Shown here piece by piece: positions 49,734-59,407 of a DNA stretch of 64,000 nt. Numbering within the stretch: position 1 is the stretch's first letter; each line of letters begins with the position of its first letter. Location: contig NZ_RWIS01000018.1 of assembly GCF_003944705.1 (NCBI RefSeq), forward strand, positions 25,659 to 89,658. The letters run 5' to 3'. This DNA comes from Hymenobacter metallilatus. Its GTDB lineage: Bacteria > Bacteroidota > Bacteroidia > Cytophagales > Hymenobacteraceae. The position numbers were made by a program, and so were the translations under genes. The notes beneath the pieces were generated by a model. That model saw only the letters and a program-made list of their open reading frames with translations. It was not told where the DNA came from and searched no databases.

Positions 49734-50687
49734 TTATGCCGTTGCTTCGGCAGCCCGGTACGCCAGGTCCTCAATATCGGCGCGGCGGGCCAGCACCTGG
49801 AGCCACTCGGGCGGAATGGCGGCCTCGCCGTAGTACAAGCCGGCCAGCCCGCCAGTGACGGCCCCGGTGGTATCGGTATCGTCGCCGAGGTTGACGGCGG
49901 CCAGCACGGTTTCGGCGTAGGTTTCATGGCGGAGCAGGCACCATAGACTGGCTTCCAGCGTGGCCATTACATAGCCCCCGCTGTCGATGGCCGTAACGGC
50001 TATATCAGGCAGACGGCCGCTCAGGATGCGCTCAAACTTCTCAGCTTCGTGGGCCGGAATGTTCAGCTCGCGCAGCTGAGCCGGGGCCTGTTCCCGCATG
50101 GCCAAGTAAGCCTCGGCCGGCGTGAAACCGGCGCGCAGGTGACGGGCTATTTCCAGGTACAGAAAGCACGCCACGGCCGAGCGGATGTGCCCGTGCGTAA
50201 CGGCCGAAATCTGCCGAATCAGCTCAAACCGCTCCGGTAGCGGCGCATCTTCCTTATAGAACGCCAGCGGCAGAATCCGCATCAGGGAGCCGTTGCCGTT
50301 GCTGTACTCGTCGGTCCCGCCAGCCAAAATCAGGTCGGGGTTGGACTGCAGGCGGCTCAGGGCCTCGCGGGTGGTGATGCCGATGTCGAACACCCGGCCG
50401 CGGGGCGTCCAGAGGTTTTCGTAGTACCAGCGGCGGCTGTATTCGGCCACTTTGCCCACGCTGAAGCCATCGGCAATGGCCTGAGCCAGGCAGAACGTGA
50501 GGGAAGCATCATCGGACCAGGTGCCGGCGGGCTGGTGGTGGGTGCCGTATTCGCGCATGTGTACCACGGGGTCGAGGCGGCGGGCGGGGCGACTCTGGAA
50601 CTCCACGGGTACACCCAGGGCATCACCCACGGCCAGGCCCAGTAATGCAGACCGGAGTTGGGATTCGCGGGAGGATATAGCTGTCAT
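49734..50687 (-). CDS. ADP-ribosylglycohydrolase family protein
   Basis: A 317-residue protein of the DraG/ARH family, which removes ADP-ribose from proteins or nucleic acids using two divalent metals. Seen: GLAVGDALGVPVEF near 18-31, the metal-binding GTWSDDASLTF (Thr-Asp-Asp type) near 54-64, and the second metal site GDDTDTTGAVTGGLAG near 274-289. ATG 50687 begins with a conserved AISSRESQLRSALLG stretch. Cytoplasmic. No partner ADP-ribosyltransferase is visible nearby. Confidence 0.93.
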   Translation of the reverse strand: MTAISSRESQLRSALLGLAVGDALGVPVEFQSRPARRLDPVVHMREYGTHHQPAGTWSDDASLTFCLAQAIADGFSVGKVAEYSRRWYYENLWTPRGRVFDIGITTREALSRLQSNPDLILAGGTDEYSNGNGSLMRILPLAFYKEDAPLPERFELIRQISAVTHGHIRSAVACFLYLEIARHLRAGFTPAEAYLAMREQAPAQLRELNIPAHEAEKFERILSGRLPDIAVTAIDSGGYVMATLEASLWCLLRHETYAETVLAAVNLGDDTDTTGAVTGGLAGLYYGEAAIPPEWLQVLARRADIEDLAYRAAEATA

Positions 50688-50768
50688 GCAGTATAAAAGA
50701 AAAATACGCGCCCAAATTACGAGGGCGAATAGGAAATGGGTGATGGTATGATGAGGTAACAAGTTGGT

Positions 50769-50868
50769 ACGTCATTCCGAGCGAAGCCGAGGAATCTCGC
50801 GTGCTGATGTTGTGATAGTAAACCAGACGTCAGCACGCGAGATTCCTCGGCTTCGCTCGGAATGACGT
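50769..50868. repeat. 39-bp perfect palindrome
   Basis: The arm at 50769-50807 is the exact reverse complement of 50830-50868, with a 22-nt loop. The arm begins ACGTCATTCCGAGCGAAGCC. It sits between two minus-strand genes and resembles short MITE-like intergenic repeats of Bacteroidota. Confidence 0.9.
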
Positions 50869-50895
50869 TCTTTTTATCAATTACCTTTCACCACC

Positions 50896-53800
50896 TCATC
50901 GGATTACCGCCTGCTTGCTGGCCGAGCGGCCGTAGCGGGTGGGGAAATACATGAGTTCGGCTTTGGCGGGGTTGAGGGTGTAGCGGCCCCGGTAGCGGGG
51001 CTGCAGGGCAATGCGGAAGGTGTGGCGGCCTACCGGCAGCACATCCATGAAGATGCCCACCTGATGGCGCAGGTACTCCCGGTGCACCTCAAAGGCGTTG
51101 CCGCGCGCTGGCTCCCCGTAGGAGCAGCCGGCCGGAATGGGCACTTCCAGCAGCACGTAGCGGGCTTCGGCTTTTACCTCCACGGTTACTTCCAGCTCGG
51201 CGGGCTGCCCGGCCGGGAGCTGCACGCTACCACCCTCCTGCCCGGCCAGGCGGGTGCGCACCACGAAGGGAGCGGCCACGGCGGCCGGCGCGGGGTTCCA
51301 GAACGATTGATAGGCCGTGGCGTACACCGGCAGGCCGCCCTGCTTATGCAGCGTAAGCGGCCCGGCAGCTGCCGGTATCGTCGTTTCGAACGGGAATTTG
51401 CTGATTTCCTGGGTAAGCCCGCCGCTGAGCTGGGCCCGGGCCGTGAGGCCGCCGCTGGCCGGCACCACCAGATCGGGGCCGATGGTGGCCAGAATCTGAG
51501 CGGCCTCGTAGGTGCTGGCCCAGTGGCCCTGCTGCCGGCGCTGCTGCAGCAAGTATGTTCGGATGCGCAATAGCTCCCGCTCCTGCCCGCCCTGGCCCCG
51601 TAGCAGCCGGTACGCCTGCAGCGTATTGCCGACCCGGTCGGGCAGCAGATACCGGTAATACGTGCCTCCGTGCAGGGTATCGGCGTAAAACACCCCACCC
51701 AGCTCGGTGCGCAGGCGGTAGCGGCGCAGCGTATCCAGCTGGAACGGCAGGCCGATTTGCTGGCGCAGCTGCGTGAGGGCCAGGTACCGGTCGAGGGGCT
51801 GGCGGCCGCGCTGTTCCTGCTCCATGCGCCGGATCAGGGTGAGGAAATCGGGCTGGGCCCCGAACTGGTGGAGCAGGTGCAGCAGCCGGATCCGGTCGTC
51901 GTCGGTGCGGAAATACAGGGCGTCAAGGCGCTGCCCGTTGGGCGTGGCAGCCAGGGCCTGCCGCACGGCGGCATCGGCAAAGGCCATGTCCAGCTGCCGG
52001 AGCAGAAACTGCCGGAACGGGGCTTTGTCCAGGGCCACTTTGTAGCCCTGCTCCTCGGCCTGTAATAAGGCTTCCAACACATGCAGCGTGGTCCAGGGAC
52101 TTACGGGCGAAGTCGGCCAGGTACCCCACAGCCCCTCCGGCTGGTGACGGCCGCGCAGCAGGTGCCGGATAAGGCGCTCCACGCTGCGGCCTTCCCTGAA
52201 CGGCTGTTGTAGCCCCTGCCGGATGCGCTGCTCCAGCAGTAAGCCCAGCAGCTTGGAGGCCGCCTGCTCGTTGCAGAGGTAGGCGTACCCCTGCAGGTGG
52301 CGGATTTCCTCCAGCAGCACGGGCAGCGGGTCGCTTTCCAGCCGCACCGTTACGGGGCCCAGCTCCGGATGGGTGGGCAGCGTGAGCGTAGTGTCGGCGG
52401 CGGTAACCACGGCAAAGGTGCCCACCCGCTCCCGGGTACCGGCCGGCAGCACCGGCAGGTGGCGTAGCTCCCCATCCTGGTAGCCGTTGGGCTGCATCAG
52501 GCTGAAGCTCACGGCCACTGAATCAGCATCGGAGGGGGCCGTGAAGGTGAGCGTATCCAGGGCCGAGGTAGCCACGCGCCGGGCCTGGGTGCGGGCCGGC
52601 CCCTCGCCCACCCGGAAGCTGGTGGTTACCTGGGCGGTGTCGGGCAGGTAGTTGAGGATTTTGCCCAGCACCTGCGGCCGGTCGCCCTGCACCAGGAAGC
52701 GGGGGGCGGCCAGCTCGCCCATCACGGCCTTAAAGGAGCGGAGCTTCTGGGTGAAGCTGCCGGTGCGGGCGTGGTCGTCGGAAGCCAGCACAAACGTATC
52801 CCAGCCGGTAATATCGTCGGGAATAATCACCTCGGTGCGGGCTTGCCCTTGCTGGTCGGTGACGAGCGTAGGCCGCCACCAGCCCACGTCCGAGAAGCGC
52901 CGGCGCAGGGCCAGGCGCGGGTCGCGGCCGGCGGCCAGGGGCAGGCCATCGGGGCCGAGGGCGGAGGGAGCCCCATTCAGGCCGGGGGCCGGGCGGCCGG
53001 GTACGCCGTTTCTGGTGGTGATAATGAGGACCCCGTTGGCCGCCCGGGAGCCGTACATCGCCATAGCTGATTCTGATTTCATAACCCACACGTTGGCAAT
53101 CTGCTCGGGGCTGAGGTTGAGGCTGTTCAGGTCGCCACTGTACGGCAGGCCATCCACGATGAGCAAGGGCTGGCCGCCCGGCAGGCTGCTGGCTCCGCGA
53201 ATCCGGATAACCGGGCCGGCACCGGGCACGCTTTCAATCTGTACGCCGGCCACTTTGCCGGCTAAGCCCTGCTCTATGCTAACCGTGGCTACCGAATATG
53301 CCAGCTCCTGCCGTTTCCGCTCAATGCCGTACCCGGTTACCACTACCTCTTGTAACTGCTTGCTATCCGTTGCCAACGCCTCCCGAATATCCGGTCCGTC
53401 AACCCGCCGCTCCTTCGATACATAGCCAACTGAGGAGAAGACCAAAATGCCGCCGCTGGGAGGCGCCGACAGCACGAAGCTGCCATCGGCCTGGGTGCTG
53501 ACGCCGATGGTGGTGCCTTTGAGCAGCACCGTTACGCCGGGCAGGCCCTCCCCGGTGGACCGGTCGGTAACGCGGCCCCGCACCACTACCCAGCCGGGCT
53601 GCGGGCTGAGGGGAATGGCCACCGGAATTTCGCGGTGGGCTTCCAGTTCGTCTTTGGGGGTAGGTTGGGCGGCCAGCAGGCGCTGGGCTACTGCGTGGGT
53701 GATACGGCGCTTAATCGAGCGCCAGGCCGGGCCAGCGGCGAGGCGGTCTAGGGAATCCAGCTGCACGTAGGTGGTGCCGTTGGCCTGCACCCGGATGTCG

Positions 53801-56800
53801 GTGGTTGGGGCCAGTACGGAGCTGTCGGCCAGCAGCAGGGCCAGGCGGTAGCGGCCGGGCGGCAACCCGTGAATGGGCTGCGGCAGGTAGCGCAACAGCC
53901 GGCTGAAAGCCGGCACCGATGGCTGCGTGACCAGCGTGTACAGTACCGGCGGCAGCTCCGCCCGCCCGGAGCGGGCGAGCAGGCGCACTTCCACCCGCCC
54001 CTGCCCCGCCGGCGTACTGGTGGGGTTAAGCAGCAACGGCTCGGGGCGCGGGGCACGGTAGAAATTGGTAGCCGGGCGGGGCCGCAGGTCGGCTTCGGTG
54101 TAAGCGAAATCGGCCAGAGGCAGCCGGGTAAAATCGGACGCCGCATCCAAATGACCCAGCCGGTCATCGGGGAGGCTGCGCATTTTCAGCAGGCCCGCCG
54201 CAAACGTGTAGCGGAAGCCGGGCTCGTGCAGAAACAGCTGGCGCAGGCCGTCGGAGCGGCGCAGCAGCACCGAATCGGGCCGGAAGGGGCCGGCCAGCCA
54301 GGTATACTGATTTTCGGGCTGGTAGCGGTACGGCAGGGCCGGCCGGTTCAGTAGCTGGGGCCGGCCCTCGCCCACGGCCTGCAGGCGGTTGCCCTGGCGC
54401 AGCAGCAGCCGCTCATGGGGCTGGCTCCGGTCAATAGGCAGCAGAAACCGGCTTAGCTCGCGCTGCTCCTGCACAGTAACGGGGCCCAGCTTCTCCACCT
54501 GCAGCTCGTGGCAGGGGTGGTGGGGGTCGATGCTGAGCGTGAGCTTGTGCAGGTGGCGCAGGCGCACATCGTGCAGGGTAATACGGTGCGTAGGCGTCCG
54601 GATGGCTACCACATGCCGGCCGCTGTCGGCCACCAGGGCAAAGGGCTCCTCCCCGTTCACGGCGGCCACGTACACCGGCAGCCCATCCACGTACACCGCC
54701 ACGGTGGGCTGCACCCGGCCCGAATCCACCACGAACGGGGCCAGCTGGGTGAGGCCGCCGGGGGCCGGGCGGTACTCGTAAAACGCCCCAAACTCGGGGT
54801 ACAGAAACTGGTAGAACCGCAGGGAGTCGAGGCCCAGCTGCTGCCGCCACGCGCCCCAGGGCAAGGGCTGCCGCGCCGGCTGGCTGGCGTTATTTTCGAA
54901 GCCCGCACCCAGCCCGAACCGCCGCCGCGAAATGCGCCCCTGTACGGCCGGCTCGAAATCGGGCACCGGGGGCGCGGCCGGCTGATCAAACTTGCTGGTG
55001 TAGGCGTAGGCCGTCAGGTCGGCGCGGGGCACGGGGCGGCCGGCCCCGTCGCGCACAATGTAGCGCAGCTGCACTTTCTGGCCGGGGTACACCACCTCAG
55101 GCTGCTCAGCCTCAATGGTTAGCCGGTGCTGGGGCAAGGGCACGTTGTACTCGGCCGTGCGCAGCTGCCCACCCCAGACGTAGTGCAGCGACACGTACCA
55201 GGGCTCGGTACCCGGGGCGGGCAGGCGCAGCGCCAGGGCCGTGGTGTACTCGCGGCGCACCAGCGTATTGCCCCGGTACAGAAAGTACCAGAACGGCAGC
55301 CGGCGCGGGTTGTCCAAAGCCAGGAAAACGGAATCTGGGGTGCGGTCGGAGCGCACCAGCAGGCCGGCATTATCGGCGGAGAGCAGCAGGGAAGCGGTGC
55401 GCTGCTGCGCGTCCTGCAGCTGGTAGCGGGTGGCGCGGGCATCAACCGGCCGGGCCAGCGGCAACGACACCACTTCCGGAGTGGTCATCTCCCCTTTCTC
55501 AGCGCTGAGCCGGGTAACGCGCAGCGTGGCCACTCCGGGCCGGGACTGGCCATCGACCAGGTAGCGGGCCACTACGGAGTCCTGGCGCAGCTCCAGCTGC
55601 AGCTCCCCCTCCTCCGCCAGGTAGGCCACCGTGGCCGACTCCGTGCGGCGCTCATTGTCACCGTTCAGAAATACGGCCTGCACCTGGTAGGTAAGGTTGG
55701 CGGCGGGCAGGGCAGCAGCGGGCAGGTTGAGGCGGGTTTCGCCGGTGGCATCCAAGGGCTGGGCGCGGGTCCAGAGGGTATCGGGCACGAACACCTGCCG
55801 GCCGGGGAAGCGGCCCACCCCGGCGGGCGTCACGCTCAGCCGCACGCGGGCATCCAGCAGGTTCAGCTCGTTGGCATCCTGGCCCCGCAGAAACAGGGCC
55901 TGCGTGGTGCCGGTCCGGTGCGTGGTCTGGGCCGGGCGCAGCGTGTAGCGGGTATTTTTCAGCTCGTAGTCTTCCAGCCGAAAGCTGCCTTCCGCCACCG
56001 TTTGCCCGTTCCGGCCCGGCTGCACCAGCTCCAGGGCAATGCGCTGGTCGGCGCGCAGATTCAGGGTATCCAGCAGCGGGGCCGCGTACTCATAGGAGCC
56101 TGGCCGCACCGGCCGCAGCACGGCCAGCAGCCGGCTCCGGTGGTCCTGCTCGGGCAGGAGGCGCAGCTCCAGCGGGCGGCGGTAGGGCCGGCCGTGGCGG
56201 CTGAGGATGCGGGCCTTCAGGCGCAGGGTGTCGGCCTGGGGGCGGTAGCGGGGTTTGCTCAGCACCAGATACGTCTGCCACCGCTGGCCGCGCTTCTCCG
56301 CCCGGCGGTCCTGCCGCTCCTCCCGCACGTCGGCGCTGAAAGCAGCCCGCACCAGCCCAATGGGCCCGGTGTACACAGTGGAAGCGTAGCGCAGCTGGCC
56401 CACCAGCGTGCGTACCGGCCGGGCCAGCAGCCCCAGCGGAAACCCAAATACCACCCGCTGATATACCCGCCGCCAGCTAAGCGGGTAGCGGCTGCCGGGA
56501 GGCCGTTGGTAGGGAAAGGGTTGGTTAAGCGCGTGAAACGTGGTACGCCCGCCCTGCTCCACCGCCAGCAACCCCGGCCGGGCCCGGCGCCCGGGCAGGC
56601 GGTACATTTGCGTAGCCGCATCGAACGGTACGGCCCGGCCTTTGGGCAAGGTCACACGGGCATCGGGCAGCAGCCGGCCCACGGAGTCCTGCACCAGCAG
56701 TGTCAGGTCTACCTGGTTATCCAGCAGCGTGAGCTGCCGGCTGGTGCGGGCCTGCAGCCAGAACACCAGCTCGGGGCCCTCGGTGTGGGCCACCAGGTAG

Positions 56801-57066
56801 TAGCCCAGGGGCAGAGCCGCCAGCCGGAGACGACCCAGACTATCGGCATCCGTCGGGAATGAATCCACTGCTTGCACGAAGAACTCCGGACGCGCCGCCG
56901 CCAGGCCCCGCTCGTAGAGGGTGTGGGTCTGCTCCTCGCTCAGGCGAAATACTTTGGTGAAGTAGCTGCGCTGCCGGGCCGAGGCGAGAGGCTGCTGGGC
57001 GCGGCTGACTGAGGCAGCCGATAGTAAAAAAAACAGCAGCAGAAGCGGACGTAGAAATTGCAACAT
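50896..57066 (-). CDS. Alpha-2-macroglobulin-like protein with embedded TonB-plug domain
   Basis: A 2056-residue exported protein. Signal peptide (QFLRPLLLLFFLLSAASVS); repeated macroglobulin-type beta domains to about 1150. A carboxypeptidase-D-like domain at about 1157-1240 (VVVRGRVTDRSTGEGLPGVT) and a TonB-receptor plug-like domain at about 1240-1350 follow (VVVTGYGIERK, IRGASSLPGGQPLLIVDG, NGVLIITTRNG). The alpha-2-macroglobulin core follows (DVGWWRPTLVTD near 1392). A thioester-like CNEQ lies at about 1598, a variant of CGEQ, in a helical TED domain. It would trap or interact with proteases or envelope proteins. The plug insertion without a beta-barrel is the unusual part; it may contact an outer-membrane transporter. 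Confidence 0.85.
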   Translation of the reverse strand: MLQFLRPLLLLFFLLSAASVSRAQQPLASARQRSYFTKVFRLSEEQTHTLYERGLAAARPEFFVQAVDSFPTDADSLGRLRLAALPLGYYLVAHTEGPELVFWLQARTSRQLTLLDNQVDLTLLVQDSVGRLLPDARVTLPKGRAVPFDAATQMYRLPGRRARPGLLAVEQGGRTTFHALNQPFPYQRPPGSRYPLSWRRVYQRVVFGFPLGLLARPVRTLVGQLRYASTVYTGPIGLVRAAFSADVREERQDRRAEKRGQRWQTYLVLSKPRYRPQADTLRLKARILSRHGRPYRRPLELRLLPEQDHRSRLLAVLRPVRPGSYEYAAPLLDTLNLRADQRIALELVQPGRNGQTVAEGSFRLEDYELKNTRYTLRPAQTTHRTGTTQALFLRGQDANELNLLDARVRLSVTPAGVGRFPGRQVFVPDTLWTRAQPLDATGETRLNLPAAALPAANLTYQVQAVFLNGDNERRTESATVAYLAEEGELQLELRQDSVVARYLVDGQSRPGVATLRVTRLSAEKGEMTTPEVVSLPLARPVDARATRYQLQDAQQRTASLLLSADNAGLLVRSDRTPDSVFLALDNPRRLPFWYFLYRGNTLVRREYTTALALRLPAPGTEPWYVSLHYVWGGQLRTAEYNVPLPQHRLTIEAEQPEVVYPGQKVQLRYIVRDGAGRPVPRADLTAYAYTSKFDQPAAPPVPDFEPAVQGRISRRRFGLGAGFENNASQPARQPLPWGAWRQQLGLDSLRFYQFLYPEFGAFYEYRPAPGGLTQLAPFVVDSGRVQPTVAVYVDGLPVYVAAVNGEEPFALVADSGRHVVAIRTPTHRITLHDVRLRHLHKLTLSIDPHHPCHELQVEKLGPVTVQEQRELSRFLLPIDRSQPHERLLLRQGNRLQAVGEGRPQLLNRPALPYRYQPENQYTWLAGPFRPDSVLLRRSDGLRQLFLHEPGFRYTFAAGLLKMRSLPDDRLGHLDAASDFTRLPLADFAYTEADLRPRPATNFYRAPRPEPLLLNPTSTPAGQGRVEVRLLARSGRAELPPVLYTLVTQPSVPAFSRLLRYLPQPIHGLPPGRYRLALLLADSSVLAPTTDIRVQANGTTYVQLDSLDRLAAGPAWRSIKRRITHAVAQRLLAAQPTPKDELEAHREIPVAIPLSPQPGWVVVRGRVTDRSTGEGLPGVTVLLKGTTIGVSTQADGSFVLSAPPSGGILVFSSVGYVSKERRVDGPDIREALATDSKQLQEVVVTGYGIERKRQELAYSVATVSIEQGLAGKVAGVQIESVPGAGPVIRIRGASSLPGGQPLLIVDGLPYSGDLNSLNLSPEQIANVWVMKSESAMAMYGSRAANGVLIITTRNGVPGRPAPGLNGAPSALGPDGLPLAAGRDPRLALRRRFSDVGWWRPTLVTDQQGQARTEVIIPDDITGWDTFVLASDDHARTGSFTQKLRSFKAVMGELAAPRFLVQGDRPQVLGKILNYLPDTAQVTTSFRVGEGPARTQARRVATSALDTLTFTAPSDADSVAVSFSLMQPNGYQDGELRHLPVLPAGTRERVGTFAVVTAADTTLTLPTHPELGPVTVRLESDPLPVLLEEIRHLQGYAYLCNEQAASKLLGLLLEQRIRQGLQQPFREGRSVERLIRHLLRGRHQPEGLWGTWPTSPVSPWTTLHVLEALLQAEEQGYKVALDKAPFRQFLLRQLDMAFADAAVRQALAATPNGQRLDALYFRTDDDRIRLLHLLHQFGAQPDFLTLIRRMEQEQRGRQPLDRYLALTQLRQQIGLPFQLDTLRRYRLRTELGGVFYADTLHGGTYYRYLLPDRVGNTLQAYRLLRGQGGQERELLRIRTYLLQQRRQQGHWASTYEAAQILATIGPDLVVPASGGLTARAQLSGGLTQEISKFPFETTIPAAAGPLTLHKQGGLPVYATAYQSFWNPAPAAVAAPFVVRTRLAGQEGGSVQLPAGQPAELEVTVEVKAEARYVLLEVPIPAGCSYGEPARGNAFEVHREYLRHQVGIFMDVLPVGRHTFRIALQPRYRGRYTLNPAKAELMYFPTRYGRSASKQAVIR

Positions 57067-57224
57067 AGGCTGGTTGAAATATAATTTCTACTAGTCTGAT
57101 GCCAGTATTTGCCGGTTTCCACAATCCAGCTCCGACTTTTTTTGCGTACGGCCCGTATTCTGGCCGAATACTTGCCGGTCGGCGCTTTAACTTCGCCCCC
57201 CTATTGCGGCTTACCTTTCATTTT

Positions 57225-57503
57225 ATGCCCAGACTTTTTCTACTTCTCTGGCTGATGCTGATGGCATTGGTTGACGTAAGCCCGGCGCTCGGCCAGGCTG
57301 GCCCGGCGGCCCGCGCCAAAATGCGCGGCAAAGTGTACGTACACCGCCCTAACTACCGCACCTACAAAGGCCGCAGCAACAAAATACGCCGCAAGCGCAC
57401 GATACGCTACCGGCAGAAGTGGTTCCAGTTCTGGCGCCGGAAAAAACCAAAAAACTCCACTCCGCCCCGCTCCCGCAACCAGACAATTGGCGGCGGACAA
57501 TAA
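57225..57503 (+). CDS. Small secreted basic protein, paralogue 1
   Basis: A 92-residue protein with a signal peptide (PRLFLLLWLMLMALVDVSPA) and a very basic mature part. It shares RAKMRGKVYVHRPNYRTYKG with its neighbour at 57687. The tail is Lys/Arg-rich, ending RSRNQTIGGGQ. ATG 57225 starts the signal peptide. Possible nucleic-acid or lipid-A binding; function unknown. Confidence 0.68.
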   Translation: MPRLFLLLWLMLMALVDVSPALGQAGPAARAKMRGKVYVHRPNYRTYKGRSNKIRRKRTIRYRQKWFQFWRRKKPKNSTPPRSRNQTIGGGQ

Positions 57504-57513
57504 ATTGTAGCAC

Positions 57514-57568
57514 AGCAAAAAACCGGTCTTCCCTATGCCCGCTGGCAGGGAGGACCGGTTTTTTGTGC
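57514..57568 (+). terminator. Terminator between the two basic paralogues
   Basis: GCAAAAAACCGGTC and GACCGGTTTTTTGTGC form a stem around a long inner loop with CCCT/AGGG pairing. Confidence 0.8.
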
Positions 57569-57686
57569 TTTGCGGCTGCCAGGGTTTCGTTTTCTACACC
57601 TGGTTTTTGAGCCCTGCTGCCTCCGAAAGGCAATTTTAATTCTACAACAGGAGTTATATCTGAGCACGCTCACCTAATTCTGGCTT

Positions 57687-57932
57687 ATGACCCGCGTCCT
57701 GATTCTGGTTTTTGCCCTGCTCGTGTTGAGCGGCGGCCCCGTTTCCACGGCCGAAGCCGGCCGGCCCACCCGTTATGCCCGCGCCAAAATGCGCGGCCGC
57801 GCTTACACGCACCGCCCGTTTTACAAGCAGTACAAGGGCCGCAAGGCCAGTAAGAAACGACTTAGCTTCTTCCACCAGAAAGCCCGTGCCGGCAACTCCT
57901 CTTACAAAGTAGGCCGCCACTCCACGCGGTAG
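57687..57932 (+). CDS. Small secreted basic protein, paralogue 2
   Basis: An 81-residue protein with a signal peptide (RVLILVFALLVLSGG) and a mature part sharing RAKMRGRAYTHRPFYKQYKG with 57225-57503. The conserved block is about 24 residues with the pattern RAKMRGxxYxHRPxYxxYKGR, after which both are Lys/Arg-rich. It has its own transcription unit. Unknown function. Confidence 0.68.
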   Translation: MTRVLILVFALLVLSGGPVSTAEAGRPTRYARAKMRGRAYTHRPFYKQYKGRKASKKRLSFFHQKARAGNSSYKVGRHSTR

Positions 57933-57951
57933 GCATAAAGCAAAAGAAGAA

Positions 57952-58033
57952 CGTGTCATGCCGAACGGAGCGAGAAATCTGGGTTAGCCGCATGTGCTTA
58001 ACTCAGATTTCTCGCTCCGTTCGGCATGACACG
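57952..58033. repeat. 30-bp perfect palindrome
   Basis: The arm 57952-57981 (starts CGTGTCATGCCGAACGGAGC) is the exact reverse complement of 58004-58033. The loop is 22 nt. Confidence 0.9.
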
Positions 58034-58086
58034 CGCTTTTTACTAACGAATCTGTTTAGAAAGTCTTACAGAACAATTTAGAACGT

Positions 58087-58170
58087 CATGCTGAGCTTGT
58101 CGAAGCATCTCTACCGCTTTGTTGAAAGATTCAGAAGATGCGGTAGAGATGCTTCGACAAGCTCAGCATG
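58087..58170. repeat. 31-bp perfect palindrome
   Basis: The arm 58087-58117 (starts CATGCTGAGCTTGTCGAAGC) is the exact reverse complement of 58140-58170. It lies 53 nt after the previous palindrome and is of a different sequence type. Confidence 0.9.
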
Positions 58171-58203
58171 GCGTTCTTTCGACTTCTTGAACAGCTTCAA
58201 CGA

Positions 58204-59286
58204 TTAGCCTTGCGCCTCCGCGTACCACGCCCGCCGCACCTGCACCAGCAGTTGCTCGGCGGCGGCCTTATCCGGCGTTTCGGGCAGGGCGGCGGTAGCA
58301 AAAGCAGCTTCTACCCTTCCCACTAAGGCTTCGGCCTCCGTTACCAGCTGCTCGTACTCAAACTCGCCCCGGCGGATATGCAGCAGGAACTCCCGGTTAG
58401 GGCGGCGCACGTGCAGGCGGCCGGTGGTGGCAATTTCCTCGGCCATGCCCAGCAGCCGGAACACGTGGAGCATGTTCTTGGCGTCGTAGTTTTTGCCGTG
58501 CTGCACGGTGTTCTGGTACCGCTCGGGGTTGCGCTTCTGCTCCCACTCCTGGTACTCCCGAAATACCCGGCAGTAGGTGCTGTAGCCGTTGCGGTTGAAG
58601 CTCAGGTAAGCCACCGGCATCTCCCCTTTCGGCACGGCCGAGAGCAGCACGTCCTGGGAGGTTTCCGCGTCGCGCAGCAGGCCCCGGTAGCCGTGGCGGC
58701 GGTCCGGGGTTTCGTCTACGAACAGGGCGTACAGGTCGTGAAGGTGGTTTACGTTGGCGAGGCCGCACTGCCCGGGCTGGAGGCCGCGCCGCGCCAGCCA
58801 GGTAGCTACCGGCTGCGCCCCGGCCCCTACGGTCACGTAGCAGAAATCCAGCACCGATTTGCGCTGGGGCGGCTCGGGGTGGTTGATTTTCTTGTTCAGC
58901 CCCCGGGCCTTTTTGATCTGGGCCACGGCGTACTCGGCGAAGCTTTGCCGGCAGAGCTGGGAGAGAAAATTCTCGACCCGGAACGCCTCAAACAGTGGGT
59001 GCCGGTACCGCACGCAATCCTGGGGGGAGGCCAGCAGTTCCAGGGCCGTGGGGTTGCTTTTGAGCAGCAGCTCCACGAAGCGACGCAGCTCATAATACAC
59101 CTCGTCGTTGGTGGCGTTGGCAACCTGGGGCACGTAATCGAGGCCGAAGAACTCGGTTTCGGGCAGGATGAACACGCCTTTCAGGTCCACATCGGAGTGG
59201 GGCAGGTCGGTGCCGTAGGCGCGGCTGCCGCTCAGGGCCTCAAACAGGATAAGGCCCCGCTGGCGCAGGTCGGAAATTGTGAGCAT
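58204..59286 (-). CDS. RlaP-type nucleotidyltransferase
   Basis: A 360-residue protein of the DNA polymerase beta-like nucleotidyltransferase superfamily (PF10127-like, RlaP/YcgL). The catalytic motif is GSRAYGTDLPHSDVDLKG near 19-36, with the two metal-binding Asp in SDVD. Conserved downstream stretches are NPTALELL, KSVLDFCY, and NRNGYSTYCRVFREYQEW. Members are linked to RNA repair ligases in other genomes; no ligase is seen here. ATG 59286 is preferred over a long upstream extension. Adjacent to a GNAT pseudogene and a second, related gene. Confidence 0.82.
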   Translation of the reverse strand: MLTISDLRQRGLILFEALSGSRAYGTDLPHSDVDLKGVFILPETEFFGLDYVPQVANATNDEVYYELRRFVELLLKSNPTALELLASPQDCVRYRHPLFEAFRVENFLSQLCRQSFAEYAVAQIKKARGLNKKINHPEPPQRKSVLDFCYVTVGAGAQPVATWLARRGLQPGQCGLANVNHLHDLYALFVDETPDRRHGYRGLLRDAETSQDVLLSAVPKGEMPVAYLSFNRNGYSTYCRVFREYQEWEQKRNPERYQNTVQHGKNYDAKNMLHVFRLLGMAEEIATTGRLHVRRPNREFLLHIRRGEFEYEQLVTEAEALVGRVEAAFATAALPETPDKAAAEQLLVQVRRAWYAEAQG

Positions 59287-59407
59287 AGTTCTTTTGGTGC
59301 GGGAGCCAATGGCCGGCGGAATGGTTTGGGGCGTATTTTCTACTTTTAGGCAGGTAGTCAGGCCTCCTTTCTGCGCCAGACTACGGCCATAACAAGACAA
59401 CAGCCGA

